A stretch of DNA of 64,000 nt from CAJCJE01 sp963818685 (GTDB lineage Bacteria > Actinomycetota > Actinomycetes > Mycobacteriales > Pseudonocardiaceae). Under the pieces are notes generated by a model. The model did not search any database and was not told where the DNA came from. It saw nothing but the letters and a program-made list of their open reading frames with translations. The translations under genes and the position numbers were made by a program. Below are positions 33,292-42,980 of this stretch, one piece after another. How positions within the stretch are numbered: the stretch's first letter is position 1; each line of letters starts with the position of its first letter. The DNA lies in contig CAWFTJ010000003.1 of the NCBI GenBank assembly GCA_963818685.1, positions 1-64,000 of the forward strand, given 5' to 3'.

Positions 33292-34950
33292 GTGACCCCC
33301 GCTGTGCTCGCTGATCTGGTGCGCTCGACCGCCCTGGACGTTCTCGCTGATCGTGGCCTTGACACGTCCGTGGTGCCCGAGACGGTGACGGTGCAGCGTC
33401 CGCGCAACCCCCGACACGGCGACTACGCGACCAACCTCGCCCTACAGGCCGGCAGGAGGCTGGGCGTGCCGTCCGTGGACCTGGCCGGATGGCTGGCCGG
33501 CGCGCTGGCCGCGACCGACGCGATCGAGTCGGCCGACGTTGCGGGCGGCGGGTTCGTCAATCTGAGGCTGGCCGCGGACGCGCGGGGCGGGATCGTCCGC
33601 GAGGCGCTGAGGGCCGGTAGGAGCTTCGGTACCGGCGATGCGATGACCGGGCTGCGGGTCAACCTGGAGTTCGTCTCGGCCAACCCGACCGGGCCCATCC
33701 ACATCGGCGGGACGCGCTGGGCGGCGGCGGGCGACGCGCTGGGCCGCGTGTTCAGCGCGCAGGGCGCCGAGGTGACGCGCGAGTACTACATCAACGACGC
33801 CGGCGTGCAGATCGACCGGTTCGCCGAATCGCTGATCGCCGCGGCCAGGGGCGACGCGCCGCCGGACGACGGCTATCGGGGCGCGTACATCGGCGACATC
33901 GCGGCCGACGTGCTGCGCAGGCAGCCGAACGCGCTGTCGCTGCCCGAGGACGAGCGGCACCAGGTGTTCCGCGACGTGGGCGTCGAGCTGATGCTGGACG
34001 AGATCAAGCGCGGCCTGCGCGCGTTCGGCACCGACTTCGACGTGTTCTTCTCCGAGCTGAGCCTGCATCGGTCGGGGACCGTCGAGTCGACGGTGGCGAA
34101 GCTGAAGGATTCCGGGGCGCTGTACGAGCGGGACGGGGCCTGGTGGCTCAGGTCGACCGAGTACGGGGACGACAAGGACCGGGTCGTCATCAAGGCGGAC
34201 GGGAAGCCCGCCTACATCGCGGCGGACATCGCCTACTTCGCGGACAAGCGGGCTCGGGGCGCGCAGCTGTGCCTGTACCTGCTCGGTGCTGATCATCACG
34301 GGTACATCGGACGGCTCAAGGCGGCGGCTGCCGCGCTCGGCGATGATCCGAACGCCGTCGAGGTGTTGATCGGGCAGCTGGTGAACCTGCTCTCCGACGG
34401 GAAGCCGGTGCGGATGAGCAAGCGGGCCGGAACCGTGTTGACTATGGAGGATCTGGTCGACGCAGTCGGTGTCGACGCCGCTCGGTACGTGCTGACGCGT
34501 TCGTCGACCGATTCTACTGTGGACATCGACCTGGATCTGTGGAGCAGGCGGAGCAACGACAATCCGGTCTACTACGTGCAGTACGCGCACGCGCGGTTGT
34601 CGTCGATCCTACGCGGGGCCAGGGATCTCGGCATCGATCTGAGTGGCCAGGATGCCGATTTCGCTGTGCTCACGCATCCCCGGGAAGGCGACCTGATCCG
34701 GACCATCGGGGAGTTCCCGAGGGTGGTCCGGACCTCGGCCGAGCTGCGCGAGCCGCACCGGATCGCGCACTACCTGGAGAGCCTGGCCGGTGCCTACCAC
34801 AAGTTCTTCGAGGCCTGTCGCGTGCTGCCGATGGGCGACGAGGAGGTCACCCCGTTGAACGTAGCCCGCCTGCAACTGTGCGCGGCGAGCAGGCAGGTGC
34901 TCGCCAACGGCCTCGACCTGCTCGGCGTCTCCGCACCGGAGCGGATGTAA
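33292..34950 (+). CDS. argS: Arginyl-tRNA synthetase
   Basis: Class I aminoacyl-tRNA synthetase, 552 residues, charging tRNA-Arg in the cytosol. The HIGH signature is HIGG (His137, in NPTGPIHIGGTRWA) and the KMSKS loop is MSKR (from Met375). The N-terminal Add-1 tRNA-binding domain and the C-terminal DALR anticodon domain are both present. GTG 33292 gives the expected N-terminus (TPAVLADLVRS) and has no ribosome binding site. The stop overlaps the lysA start as TAATG, so this is the first gene of the argS-lysA-hom-thrC-thrB run. Confidence 0.96.
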   Translation: MTPAVLADLVRSTALDVLADRGLDTSVVPETVTVQRPRNPRHGDYATNLALQAGRRLGVPSVDLAGWLAGALAATDAIESADVAGGGFVNLRLAADARGGIVREALRAGRSFGTGDAMTGLRVNLEFVSANPTGPIHIGGTRWAAAGDALGRVFSAQGAEVTREYYINDAGVQIDRFAESLIAAARGDAPPDDGYRGAYIGDIAADVLRRQPNALSLPEDERHQVFRDVGVELMLDEIKRGLRAFGTDFDVFFSELSLHRSGTVESTVAKLKDSGALYERDGAWWLRSTEYGDDKDRVVIKADGKPAYIAADIAYFADKRARGAQLCLYLLGADHHGYIGRLKAAAAALGDDPNAVEVLIGQLVNLLSDGKPVRMSKRAGTVLTMEDLVDAVGVDAARYVLTRSSTDSTVDIDLDLWSRRSNDNPVYYVQYAHARLSSILRGARDLGIDLSGQDADFAVLTHPREGDLIRTIGEFPRVVRTSAELREPHRIAHYLESLAGAYHKFFEACRVLPMGDEEVTPLNVARLQLCAASRQVLANGLDLLGVSAPERM

Positions 34951-36389
34951 TGCGCGCGCATCCCGCGGGCCCGCTGCACGCGGACGTCCTGCCGCCGTCG
35001 AACACAGCGGGCACCCGTCCGTCCACTCCGGACCAACTGGATGCGCTGCATCCGCAGGTCTGGCCGCGCAATGCGCAGCGGGGTCGGGACGGCGTCGTTC
35101 GGTTGGGTGGCGTCGACGTGCGTGATCTGGCCGAGGAGTTCGGCACGCCACTGTTCGTGCTTGACGAGGACGACTTCCGCAACCGGTGTCGCGAGCATGC
35201 CGAGGCGTTCGGCGATCCGGTGCTCGTGCACTACGCGTCCAAGGCGTTCCTGTCGGTGAAGATCGCCAAGTGGGTCGCTGAGGAAGGGCTCAGCCTCGAC
35301 GTGTGCAGTGGCGGGGAACTCGCCGTCGCGCTACGCGCCGGGTTTCCCGCCGAGCGGATCAACCTGCACGGCAACAACAAGTCCGCCGCTGAGCTGATCG
35401 CCGCCGTCGAGGCCGGGGTCGGGGTCATCGTCGTCGACTCGTTCTTCGAGATCGCGCGGCTTGACTCGATCGCGAACGAGCGCGGCGTTGTGCAGCCGGT
35501 GATGGTGCGCGCGACGGTCGGGGTCGAGGCGCACACGCACGAGTTCATCGCGACCGCGCACGAGGACCAGAAGTTCGGCTTCTCGATCGCGTCCGGCAAC
35601 GCCCTTGAGGCCGTGCGGCGGGTGCTGAAGTCGGGTGGGCTGCGGCTGGTCGGGCTGCACAGCCACATCGGGTCGCAGATCTATGACACGAACGGTTTCG
35701 AGGTCGCCGCGCACCGGGTGGTCGGGTTGTTGGCCGCGATTCGGGACGAGCACGGCGAGTCCGTTGTGGACGATATTCGCACCATCGACCTCGGCGGTGG
35801 GCTTGGGATCGCCTATACGGCAGATGACGATCCGATGCCGCCCAAGCAGCTTGCCGAGCAGTTGGCCGCCATCGTCGACCGGGAGTGCGCCGCAGCGAGC
35901 CTTGTGCGGCCGAAGATCGCGGTCGAACCGGGCAGGGCCATCGTCGGGCCGGGCACGGTGACCCTCTACGAGGTCGGCACGCTCAAGGATGTCGAGCTGG
36001 GGCACGGGACCGGGCGGCGTTACGTGAGTGTGGACGGCGGGATGAGCGACAACGTCCGCACCGCACTCTACGACGCCGTCTACGACTGCCGGCTGGTCTC
36101 GCGTGGCGCCGAGTCGAACGCGGTCGCCGCGTTGAGTCGAGTGGTTGGCAAGCACTGCGAGTCCGGTGACGTGGTCGTGCGGGACTGCTGGCTGTCTTCG
36201 GACATCGCCCCTGGCGACCTGCTCGCGGTCGCGGCCACCGGTGCCTACTGCTACGCCATGTCCAGCACCTACAACCGGCTGCCTCGGCCGGCCGTGGTGT
36301 CCGTTGCGGACGGGCGGGCGACGTTGTTGCTGCGCAGGGAAACCGAGGCCGATCTGTTCCACCTGGAAGTCGACGAGGAGAACGGATGA
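34950..36389 (+). CDS. lysA: Diaminopimelate decarboxylase
   Basis: PLP enzyme of 479 residues making L-lysine from meso-diaminopimelate, the last step of lysine synthesis; its substrate is also a cell-wall building block. It has a fold-III barrel with PLP lysine Lys98 in HYASKAF, then HSHIGSQ, the glycine-rich GGGLGIAY and EPGRAIVG, and the substrate-pocket cysteine segment GKHCESGDVV. The ATG overlaps the argS stop (TAATG), and the frame is also open far upstream inside argS. It has a roughly 45-residue N-terminal extension before the barrel, as in other actinobacteria. Confidence 0.95.
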   Translation: MRAHPAGPLHADVLPPSNTAGTRPSTPDQLDALHPQVWPRNAQRGRDGVVRLGGVDVRDLAEEFGTPLFVLDEDDFRNRCREHAEAFGDPVLVHYASKAFLSVKIAKWVAEEGLSLDVCSGGELAVALRAGFPAERINLHGNNKSAAELIAAVEAGVGVIVVDSFFEIARLDSIANERGVVQPVMVRATVGVEAHTHEFIATAHEDQKFGFSIASGNALEAVRRVLKSGGLRLVGLHSHIGSQIYDTNGFEVAAHRVVGLLAAIRDEHGESVVDDIRTIDLGGGLGIAYTADDDPMPPKQLAEQLAAIVDRECAAASLVRPKIAVEPGRAIVGPGTVTLYEVGTLKDVELGHGTGRRYVSVDGGMSDNVRTALYDAVYDCRLVSRGAESNAVAALSRVVGKHCESGDVVVRDCWLSSDIAPGDLLAVAATGAYCYAMSSTYNRLPRPAVVSVADGRATLLLRRETEADLFHLEVDEENG

Positions 36390-37693
36390 AACCCGTGAGC
36401 AACTCGCCGGTCCGGGTCGCGCTGCTCGGCTGCGGCACGGTCGGCACCCAAGTCGTCCGGTTGCTCACCGAGCAGGCCGACGACCTGACCGCGCGGGTCG
36501 GTGCCCCGGTCGAGCTGGCGGGCATCGCGGTGCGCAGGCCGAACAAGCACCCGAACATTCCGGCGGAACTGCTCACCACGGACGCGAAGGCGCTGCTCTC
36601 CACCGAGGTCGACGTGGTCGTCGAGGTGATCGGCGGGATCGAGCCCGCGCGCACGCTGCTGCTCGACGCGCTGGGCGCCGGCAAGTCGGTGGTGACCGCC
36701 AACAAGGCGCTGCTCGCCGAGCGCGGCGCCGAGCTGTTCGCCGCCGCCGACGCCTCCGGCGCGGACCTGTACTTCGAGGCGGCGGTCGCCGGTGCGATCC
36801 CGCTGCTGCGGCCGCTGCGGGAATCGCTGGTCGGTGACCGGATCACCCGAGTGACCGGCATCGTCAACGGGACAACCAACTACATCCTGTCCGCGATGGA
36901 CGCGACCGGGGCGGGCTACCGGGAGACGTTGGACGAGGCGTCCCGGCTTGGGTATGCCGAGGCCGATCCGTCCGCCGACGTGGACGGGTTCGACGCGGCG
37001 TCCAAGGCCGCGATCCTCGCCTCGCTCGCCTTTCACAGCCGGGTGACGGCCGCCGATGTCTACCGCGAGGGGATCGCGTCGGTCACGGCGGCGGACATCG
37101 CGGCCGCGAAGCTGTTGGGGCGCACGGTGAAGCTGCTCGCCATCTGCGAAAGGGTGAGGGAGGCGGACGGTTCCGAGTCGGTCGCGGTGCGGGTGCACCC
37201 GGCGATGATCCCGTTGGCGCATCCGCTCGCCTCGGTCGGCGACGCGTTCAACGCGGTGTTCGTGGAGGCGGACGCGGCTGGCCAGCTGATGTTCTACGGG
37301 CGTGGCGCCGGTGGTGCGCCGACCGCGAGTGCGGTGGTCGGCGACCTGGTCGCGGTCGCGCGCAACCGGGTGATCGGCGGGCGGGGGCCGCGCGAGTCCG
37401 CGTACGCGGGGCTGCCGGTGCGGCCGATGGGGCAGACTCCGACCCGGTACCACATCAGCCTGGACGTCGCCGACCGCGCTGGCGTGTTGGCGCAGGTCGC
37501 GGCCGTTTTCGCCGAGCACGACGTGAGCATCGCCGCGGTCCGCCAGGAGGGCCGCTCGGTGGACGCCAGCCTGGTGATCGTCACGCACGCCGCGTCCGAC
37601 GCGGCACTGCGGTCGACCGTGGACAAGATCGCCGGACTGCCCGTGGTCCGGGAAGTGGTCAGCGTGATGCGAGTTGAAGGGGAAGCCCCATGA
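36386..37693 (+). CDS. hom: Homoserine dehydrogenase
   Basis: A 435-residue NAD(P)-dependent enzyme reducing aspartate semialdehyde to homoserine, the branch point to threonine and methionine. The Rossmann motif GCGTVGTQVV is near residue 16, the catalytic domain has GIVNGTTNYIL and GYAEADPSADVDGFDA, and the C-terminal ACT domain begins near 350 (YHISLDVADRAGVLAQVA), the usual site of threonine feedback inhibition. The start overlaps the lysA stop by ATGA. Confidence 0.95.
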   Translation: MKPVSNSPVRVALLGCGTVGTQVVRLLTEQADDLTARVGAPVELAGIAVRRPNKHPNIPAELLTTDAKALLSTEVDVVVEVIGGIEPARTLLLDALGAGKSVVTANKALLAERGAELFAAADASGADLYFEAAVAGAIPLLRPLRESLVGDRITRVTGIVNGTTNYILSAMDATGAGYRETLDEASRLGYAEADPSADVDGFDAASKAAILASLAFHSRVTAADVYREGIASVTAADIAAAKLLGRTVKLLAICERVREADGSESVAVRVHPAMIPLAHPLASVGDAFNAVFVEADAAGQLMFYGRGAGGAPTASAVVGDLVAVARNRVIGGRGPRESAYAGLPVRPMGQTPTRYHISLDVADRAGVLAQVAAVFAEHDVSIAAVRQEGRSVDASLVIVTHAASDAALRSTVDKIAGLPVVREVVSVMRVEGEAP

Positions 37694-38772
37694 CGGACGC
37701 GGTCGCTGCCGCTACCCGGGCCGGTTGGCCCGGTGTCATCAGTGCTTACGCCGATCGGGTGGCCATTCCGGACGGCGCGGAGATCGTCACGCTGCACGAG
37801 GGCGGCACGCCGCTGTTGGCCATGCCAAGGCTGTCCGAACTCACCGGTTGCCGGGTCTACCTCAAGATCGAGGGCGCCAACCCGACCGGTTCGTTCAAGG
37901 ACCGCGGCATGACCGTTGCCATGACCTACGCGCTCGCCAACGGCGCCAAGGCGGTGATCTGCGCGTCCACCGGCAACACCTCGGCGTCGGCGGCCGCCTA
38001 TGCCGCGCGAGCCGGACTCACCTGCGCGGTGCTGGTGCCGACCGGCAAGATCGCGCAGGGCAAGCTCGCCCAGGCGGTCGCCTACGGCGCGCGCATCCTC
38101 CAGGTGGACGGCAATTTTGACGACTGCCTGGAACTTGCCCGCAAAACCGCGGCGCAATACCCGATCGAGTTGGTCAACTCGGTCAACCTGGTCCGGCTGG
38201 AGGGGCAGAAGACCGCGTCGTTCGAGATCTGCGACGTGCTCGGACAAGCACCTGACGTGCACATTCTCCCGGTCGGCAACGCCGGCAACATCACCGCGTA
38301 CTGGAAGGGCTATCGCGAATACGCCGACGACGGTGTGATTGAGAACACGCCGCGGATGTTCGGCTTCCAGGCCGAGGGCGCTGCGCCGATCGTGCGCGGG
38401 GAGCCGGTGCTCAAGCCGGAAACGGTGGCCACCGCGATCCGGGTCGGCAATCCGGCGTCGTGGGCGGGCGCGGTCACCGCGCGCGACGAGTCGAACGGCC
38501 TGATCGACCTGGTCACCGACGAGCAGATCCTGCACGCCTACCGGCTGCTGCCCAGCCGCGAGGGCGTTTTCGTCGAACCGGGTTCGGCGGCCAGCGTCGC
38601 CGGCCTGCTGCGCACCGCGGCCGACGGGCGGCTGCCCACGGGCTCGCTGGTGGTCTGCACGGTCACCGGGCACGGCCTTAAGGACCCGGAGACCGCGCTG
38701 GCCAGCGCGATCGAGATCAAGCCGCTGCCGGTCGACCCGGAGGCGGTCGCCTCGGCGCTGGACCTGTCATGA
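37690..38772 (+). CDS. thrC: Threonine synthase
   Basis: PLP enzyme of 360 residues converting O-phosphohomoserine to L-threonine. PLP lysine Lys70 lies in GSFKDRGM, the phosphate-binding loop is VGNAGNITA, and the substrate segment is CASTGNTSASAA. Its length fits the short bacterial class. ATGA overlaps join it to hom upstream and thrB downstream, which indicates translational coupling. Confidence 0.95.
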   Translation: MTDAVAAATRAGWPGVISAYADRVAIPDGAEIVTLHEGGTPLLAMPRLSELTGCRVYLKIEGANPTGSFKDRGMTVAMTYALANGAKAVICASTGNTSASAAAYAARAGLTCAVLVPTGKIAQGKLAQAVAYGARILQVDGNFDDCLELARKTAAQYPIELVNSVNLVRLEGQKTASFEICDVLGQAPDVHILPVGNAGNITAYWKGYREYADDGVIENTPRMFGFQAEGAAPIVRGEPVLKPETVATAIRVGNPASWAGAVTARDESNGLIDLVTDEQILHAYRLLPSREGVFVEPGSAASVAGLLRTAADGRLPTGSLVVCTVTGHGLKDPETALASAIEIKPLPVDPEAVASALDLS

Positions 38773-39692
38773 GTGGCCGGAGGGGTCGGGCCCCGGCCTG
38801 GGGGTCGGTAAAGACACGGCGGGCCGTCGAGGTGGTCGTGCCGGCCTCCAGCGCCAATCTCGGCTCCGGATTCGACGCGCTCGGCCTGGCCATCGCGCAT
38901 TACGACACGGTCACCGTTCGGTTGACCGAGGGCGGCCTCGTGCTGCGGGTCGACGGCGAGGGCGCTGGTTCGGTGCCGTGTGACGATTCCCACTTGGTGC
39001 TCCGTGCCCTGCGCGCCACCTGCGACAAGCTTGGTTTCCCGCTGGCCGGTGTGGAGATCGACTGTCGCAACGTCATCCCGCACGGTCGCGGCCTCGGCTC
39101 GTCGGCCGCCGCGGTCGTCGCTGGCGTGGTCGCCGGGTATGCGTTGGCGGAGCGGGAGATCGACGATCAGGCGCTGTGGTTGGCCGCCGGTTTCGAGGGG
39201 CATGCGGACAACGCAGCGGCCAGCCTCTACGGCGGTCTGGTGATCGCCTGGCACGATGAGGACGGCTACCGGGCCGTGCGCGCCGAGCCGCATCGCGATC
39301 TCGCGCCGGTGTTGTTCGTGCCGGAGAACGAATCCGCGACCGCGACCACCCGAGGGCTGCTGCCCGAGCGGGTGCCGCACGCGGACGCGGCGTTCGCGGC
39401 CGGCCGGGCCGCCCTTGCCGTGCACGCCTTGACGAACGACCCGACCGAACTGCTCGCCGCCACCGAGGATCGGCTGCACCAGCGGTATCGCGAGTCCGCG
39501 TGGCCGAGGACGTACGAACTGGTCGAGGAGTTGCGTGCGGCCGGCGTGCCGGCGGCCGTGTCCGGGGCTGGGCCGTCCGTGTTGGCCTTCCGCCCGGTCG
39601 GGGGATTGCCGAGCGACCTGACGCACAGCGGCTTCACCCGGTTCGACCTGGACATCGACCGAACCGGGGCACGTTCCCGGGTGGTGGAATAA
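38769..39692 (+). CDS. thrB: Homoserine kinase
   Basis: GHMP-family kinase of 307 residues phosphorylating homoserine for ThrC. The ATP loop is PHGRGLGSSAAAVVAG (about residues 107-122), with VPASSANLGSGFD at the N-terminus and the C-terminal GHMP motif AAVSGAGPSVLAF. It is the last gene of the coupled amino-acid run. A weak inverted repeat (GGCAGGCACTGCCTG, 39694-39708) follows the stop and may end transcription. Confidence 0.94.
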   Translation: MSGRRGRAPAWGSVKTRRAVEVVVPASSANLGSGFDALGLAIAHYDTVTVRLTEGGLVLRVDGEGAGSVPCDDSHLVLRALRATCDKLGFPLAGVEIDCRNVIPHGRGLGSSAAAVVAGVVAGYALAEREIDDQALWLAAGFEGHADNAAASLYGGLVIAWHDEDGYRAVRAEPHRDLAPVLFVPENESATATTRGLLPERVPHADAAFAAGRAALAVHALTNDPTELLAATEDRLHQRYRESAWPRTYELVEELRAAGVPAAVSGAGPSVLAFRPVGGLPSDLTHSGFTRFDLDIDRTGARSRVVE

Positions 39693-40111
39693 CCGGCAGG
39701 CACTGCCTGTTGGACAAGGCAGCGTGTGACGGGTCGGTCACCGAGGTCGCGAAAACATGCGGAATTCACGCCACACCGGACCCGGTTGTTGCACGCACAG
39801 TCGGGGCCGTCTACCCTGACGGCAGATCAGTCACCGGGCGCACGGACGCCGGTGCAATTCCTGGGTGGATTTCTCAGGATGCATCTCCCGCTCATCGGCG
39901 GCCTTGTCCTAGGTCGAGGTTGGCGTTGGCGGGTACCCGACAGCTGTGGTGACCGACCAGTCCTTTACCGGCGGCCCCTCGTCGTTTCTACCGATCAGGT
40001 AATCGTCGAGGCGCTCTCCCGGCATGGGGCGAACATGCCGTTCCGCATTCCGTCGGACGGCAGCCCGCTGGTCCGCGTATGGAGGCGCGCGACCGGTTAG
40101 GAAGGACATGT
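39693..40111. promoter_or_regulatory. Long leader/promoter region of rho
   Basis: A 419-bp gap between thrB and rho. No convincing gene: the open frames here lack a ribosome binding site and have shadow-like composition. Long untranslated leaders before rho are common and serve autoregulation; I cannot identify a Rho utilisation site or promoter by eye. Confidence 0.35.
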
Positions 40112-42118
40112 GTGACTAACACCGATTTGCTGAGCAGCGAAGCGGCCGAAGCCGCGTCTCCCATCGCGTCGTCCGGTTCGGATGCCACCTCGACCAACGG
40201 GTCGAACGGCACGGCTCGCCGCAGGCCAGCGGGCCTGTCCGGCATGGTGCTGCCTGAGCTGCGGGAACTGGCCGGTCAGCTCGGCATCACCGGCATCACC
40301 GGCATGCGCAAGGGCGATCTGATCGCGGCCATCAAGGAGCGCCAGGGAGCGTCCCCGGCCCGGTCCAACGGTCGTACCGCGTCCCGTGGTGACCAGACCG
40401 AGCTGCCGGTCTCGAACCCGGCGCCAGCCGAGGCGAAGCCGGAGACCAACGGCCGAGCGAAGGCTCCAGCCCAGGAGAGCCGGGATGCCGAGGACGGCGC
40501 AGCCGCCCCGACGCGCACGCGCCGTCGGCGCAGTGCGTCCCGCCCGGCCGGTAGCCCAGACGAGGCCGCTGGCCAGCGGCAACAGGGCGAGCGGCAGCAG
40601 GGGGAGCAGAGCAACACCGGCAACAACACTGGCAACAACAGCGCCAACAACGGCGCCGCCGCGAACAGCGGTGGCAACGTGGGCCAGGCGCAGAGTGAGC
40701 GCCGCGAGCGGAACCAGGGCGAGCAGCGCCAGGGCAACCGCGACCGGACGGCTGGGGATCGTCCGCAGGGCGACCGTCCGCAGGGGGATCGGCCACAGGG
40801 TGACCGGCCGCAGAACAACCGCCAGGGCAACAACGCCGTGGACGACGACGATGAGCGCGGCGGTCGTCGCGGTCGTCGGTTCCGCGACCGTCGCAGGCGC
40901 GGCGGCCAGAGCGATGGCGGTGGCGGCCGCGAGCGCGGTTCGGCCAGCCCGGACACGGAGATCCGCGAGGATGACGTGCTGCTGTCCGTTGGCGGCATCC
41001 TGGACGTGCTGGAGAACTACGCGTTCGTGCGCACCTCCGGCTACCTGTCCGGTCCGAGCGACGTGTACGTCTCGTTGTCGCTGGTCCGCAAGTACGGCCT
41101 GCGGCGCGGCGACGCGATCACCGGAGCCGTCCGCCAGCCGCGCGACGGTGAGCAGCAGCGGCAGAAGTTCAACCCGCTCGTCCGGGTGGACTCGATCAAC
41201 GGCATGGACCCGGACTCCGCGCGCAACCGGCCCGAGTTCACCAAGCTGACCCCGCTGTACCCGAACGAGCGACTGCGGTTGGAGACCGAGCCGCACGTGC
41301 TCACCACCCGGGTCATCGACCTGGTGATGCCGATCGGCAAGGGCCAGCGCGCGCTGGTCGTCTCGCCGCCGAAGGCCGGCAAGACGATGGTGTTGCAGTC
41401 CATCGCCAACGCCATCACCACGAACAACCCGGAATGCCACCTGATGGTCGTGCTCGTGGACGAGCGGCCGGAAGAGGTCACCGACATGCAGCGCTCGGTG
41501 AAGGGTGAGGTCATCGCCTCCACCTTCGACCGTCCGCCGTCGGACCACACCACGGTCGCCGAGCTGTCCATCGAGCGGGCGAAGCGGCTTGTCGAGATGG
41601 GTCACGACGTGGTCGTGCTGCTCGACTCGATCACCCGTCTCGGCCGGGCCTACAACCTGGCCGCGCCGGCATCGGGCCGGATTCTGTCCGGTGGTGTCGA
41701 CTCGACCGCGCTCTACCCGCCGAAGCGTTTCCTCGGCGCCGCGCGCAACATCGAGAACGGCGGCTCGCTGACCATCTTCGCCACCGCGCTGGTGGAGACC
41801 GGGTCCACCATGGACACGGTCATCTTCGAGGAGTTCAAGGGCACCGGCAACGCCGAGCTCAAGCTGGACCGCAAGATCGCGGACAAGCGGGTCTTCCCCG
41901 CCGTCGACGTCGACCAGTCCAGCACCCGCAAGGAAGAGCTGCTGCTCTCCCCTGACGAGCTGGCGGTCACGCACAAGCTGCGCAGGGTGCTGCACGCCCT
42001 GGACACCCAGCAGGCCATCGACCTGCTGCTCCAGCAGCTGCGCAAGACCAGGACCAACATCGAGTTCCTGATGCAGGTCGCGAAGACGACGCCGGGCAGC
42101 AACGGCAACGACGACTGA
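40112..42118 (+). CDS. rho: Transcription termination factor Rho, actinobacterial long form
   Basis: A 668-residue hexameric RNA helicase that ends transcription. Order: N-terminal helical Rho_N segment (LPELRELAGQLGITG, near residues 45-60), a long polar insertion (about 85-290) rich in Asn, Arg, Gln, Asp and Gly with four GDRPQ repeats, the OSB RNA-binding domain (GILDVLENYAFVRTSGYL), then the ATPase with Walker A PPKAGKT (about 420-428) and VVLLDSITRLGRAYN. The insertion is typical of actinobacteria and adds RNA binding. GTG 40112 is chosen because AGGAAGGA precedes it; the frame is open upstream. An intrinsic terminator follows. Confidence 0.95.
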   Translation: MTNTDLLSSEAAEAASPIASSGSDATSTNGSNGTARRRPAGLSGMVLPELRELAGQLGITGITGMRKGDLIAAIKERQGASPARSNGRTASRGDQTELPVSNPAPAEAKPETNGRAKAPAQESRDAEDGAAAPTRTRRRRSASRPAGSPDEAAGQRQQGERQQGEQSNTGNNTGNNSANNGAAANSGGNVGQAQSERRERNQGEQRQGNRDRTAGDRPQGDRPQGDRPQGDRPQNNRQGNNAVDDDDERGGRRGRRFRDRRRRGGQSDGGGGRERGSASPDTEIREDDVLLSVGGILDVLENYAFVRTSGYLSGPSDVYVSLSLVRKYGLRRGDAITGAVRQPRDGEQQRQKFNPLVRVDSINGMDPDSARNRPEFTKLTPLYPNERLRLETEPHVLTTRVIDLVMPIGKGQRALVVSPPKAGKTMVLQSIANAITTNNPECHLMVVLVDERPEEVTDMQRSVKGEVIASTFDRPPSDHTTVAELSIERAKRLVEMGHDVVVLLDSITRLGRAYNLAAPASGRILSGGVDSTALYPPKRFLGAARNIENGGSLTIFATALVETGSTMDTVIFEEFKGTGNAELKLDRKIADKRVFPAVDVDQSSTRKEELLLSPDELAVTHKLRRVLHALDTQQAIDLLLQQLRKTRTNIEFLMQVAKTTPGSNGNDD

Positions 42119-42135
42119 TCTTCGGATCTTCGACC

Positions 42136-42177
42136 AACTGGGCCTTGGCTCCGGGTATCCGGGGTCAAGGCCCAGTT
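42136..42177 (+). terminator. Intrinsic terminator after rho
   Basis: Perfect 12-bp stem AACTGGGCCTTG / CAAGGCCCAGTT around an 18-base loop, followed by TTGTTTTCTTCC. It sits 18 bp past the rho stop. Confidence 0.85.
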
Positions 42178-42237
42178 TGTTTTCTTCCGAGTTTTCTTTT
42201 TCAGTTTTTCAGTTCATTGCGATGAATTGAGATGAAT

Positions 42238-42705
42238 TCAGGTCGACGATCCGGTGATATCCGGTCCACCGATCATCCCGGAGATGGTGCCGCCGCCGCT
42301 GTGTTGCGGGCCGCTCGCGACGAGTTGGTCGTCGTCGATCTTGAGGCCCGGCCGCCAGCCCGCGACCAGCAACGCGGTCGCGGGCACCGTGCAGGCCAGG
42401 ACGGTGATGCTGGGCAGGCTGACCCCGCTGATCACGACGCCGAACGCGAGGAAGGCGATCGGGTAGCCCCAACGCAGCACGCGACGCAGCCGCTCGGTCC
42501 GCCAGCGGACCAGTTCGGCCGCGCCGAACGTGACAGCGGCCGACGCGCCGCACAACGCGCTCGGCGCGCTGACCTGCCAGTCGAACGCGCTGATCAGTGC
42601 GTCGACGCACAGGCTGATGGCGAGCACAAGGAGTACGAACGCGAACGGCACCAGCAGCCAGGCGCCAAGCGCGAGTCTGCCGTCGGAGTCGTCGGTGCGG
42701 GCCAT
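42238..42705 (-). CDS. Small four-helix membrane protein
   Basis: A 155-residue integral membrane protein with helices at about residues 12-35, 45-62, 80-98 and 100-115, then a Gly/Ser-rich tail. Not recognised as a named family. It is convergent with rho across the terminator and divergent from rpmE. The start is ATG 42705 (MARTDDSDG); an upstream TTG is possible. Confidence 0.6.
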   Translation of the reverse strand: MARTDDSDGRLALGAWLLVPFAFVLLVLAISLCVDALISAFDWQVSAPSALCGASAAVTFGAAELVRWRTERLRRVLRWGYPIAFLAFGVVISGVSLPSITVLACTVPATALLVAGWRPGLKIDDDQLVASGPQHSGGGTISGMIGGPDITGSST

Positions 42706-42980
42706 GCCCAAATTCTGCCGAACCGATCGGTCACGCTGCGTCGCGGAGCGCTGAGTTGCACGATTGCTGCGGCAAACAGCCGCCTTGTGAATAGCCGGAG
42801 TCTACTGGCGGGTAGCTGGCAACGGCCTGACCTGCGGAATCGTGGCGGGAACATCCGTGGTGGCCACCGCGTTACAGCTGGTGTCAGACGATCTGGCAGA
42901 CTGGAAAGTCGAGTCCGGCTCCGGTTCACCCCACTGAACGTCATGGGGACCCGGCGGCCAACTTCGGAAAGGGCGAGACA

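Noticed and set aside
39726..40100. Open frame between thrB and rho
   Set aside because: No ribosome binding site, Arg/Pro-rich shadow-like composition and no recognisable motif; more likely the rho leader.
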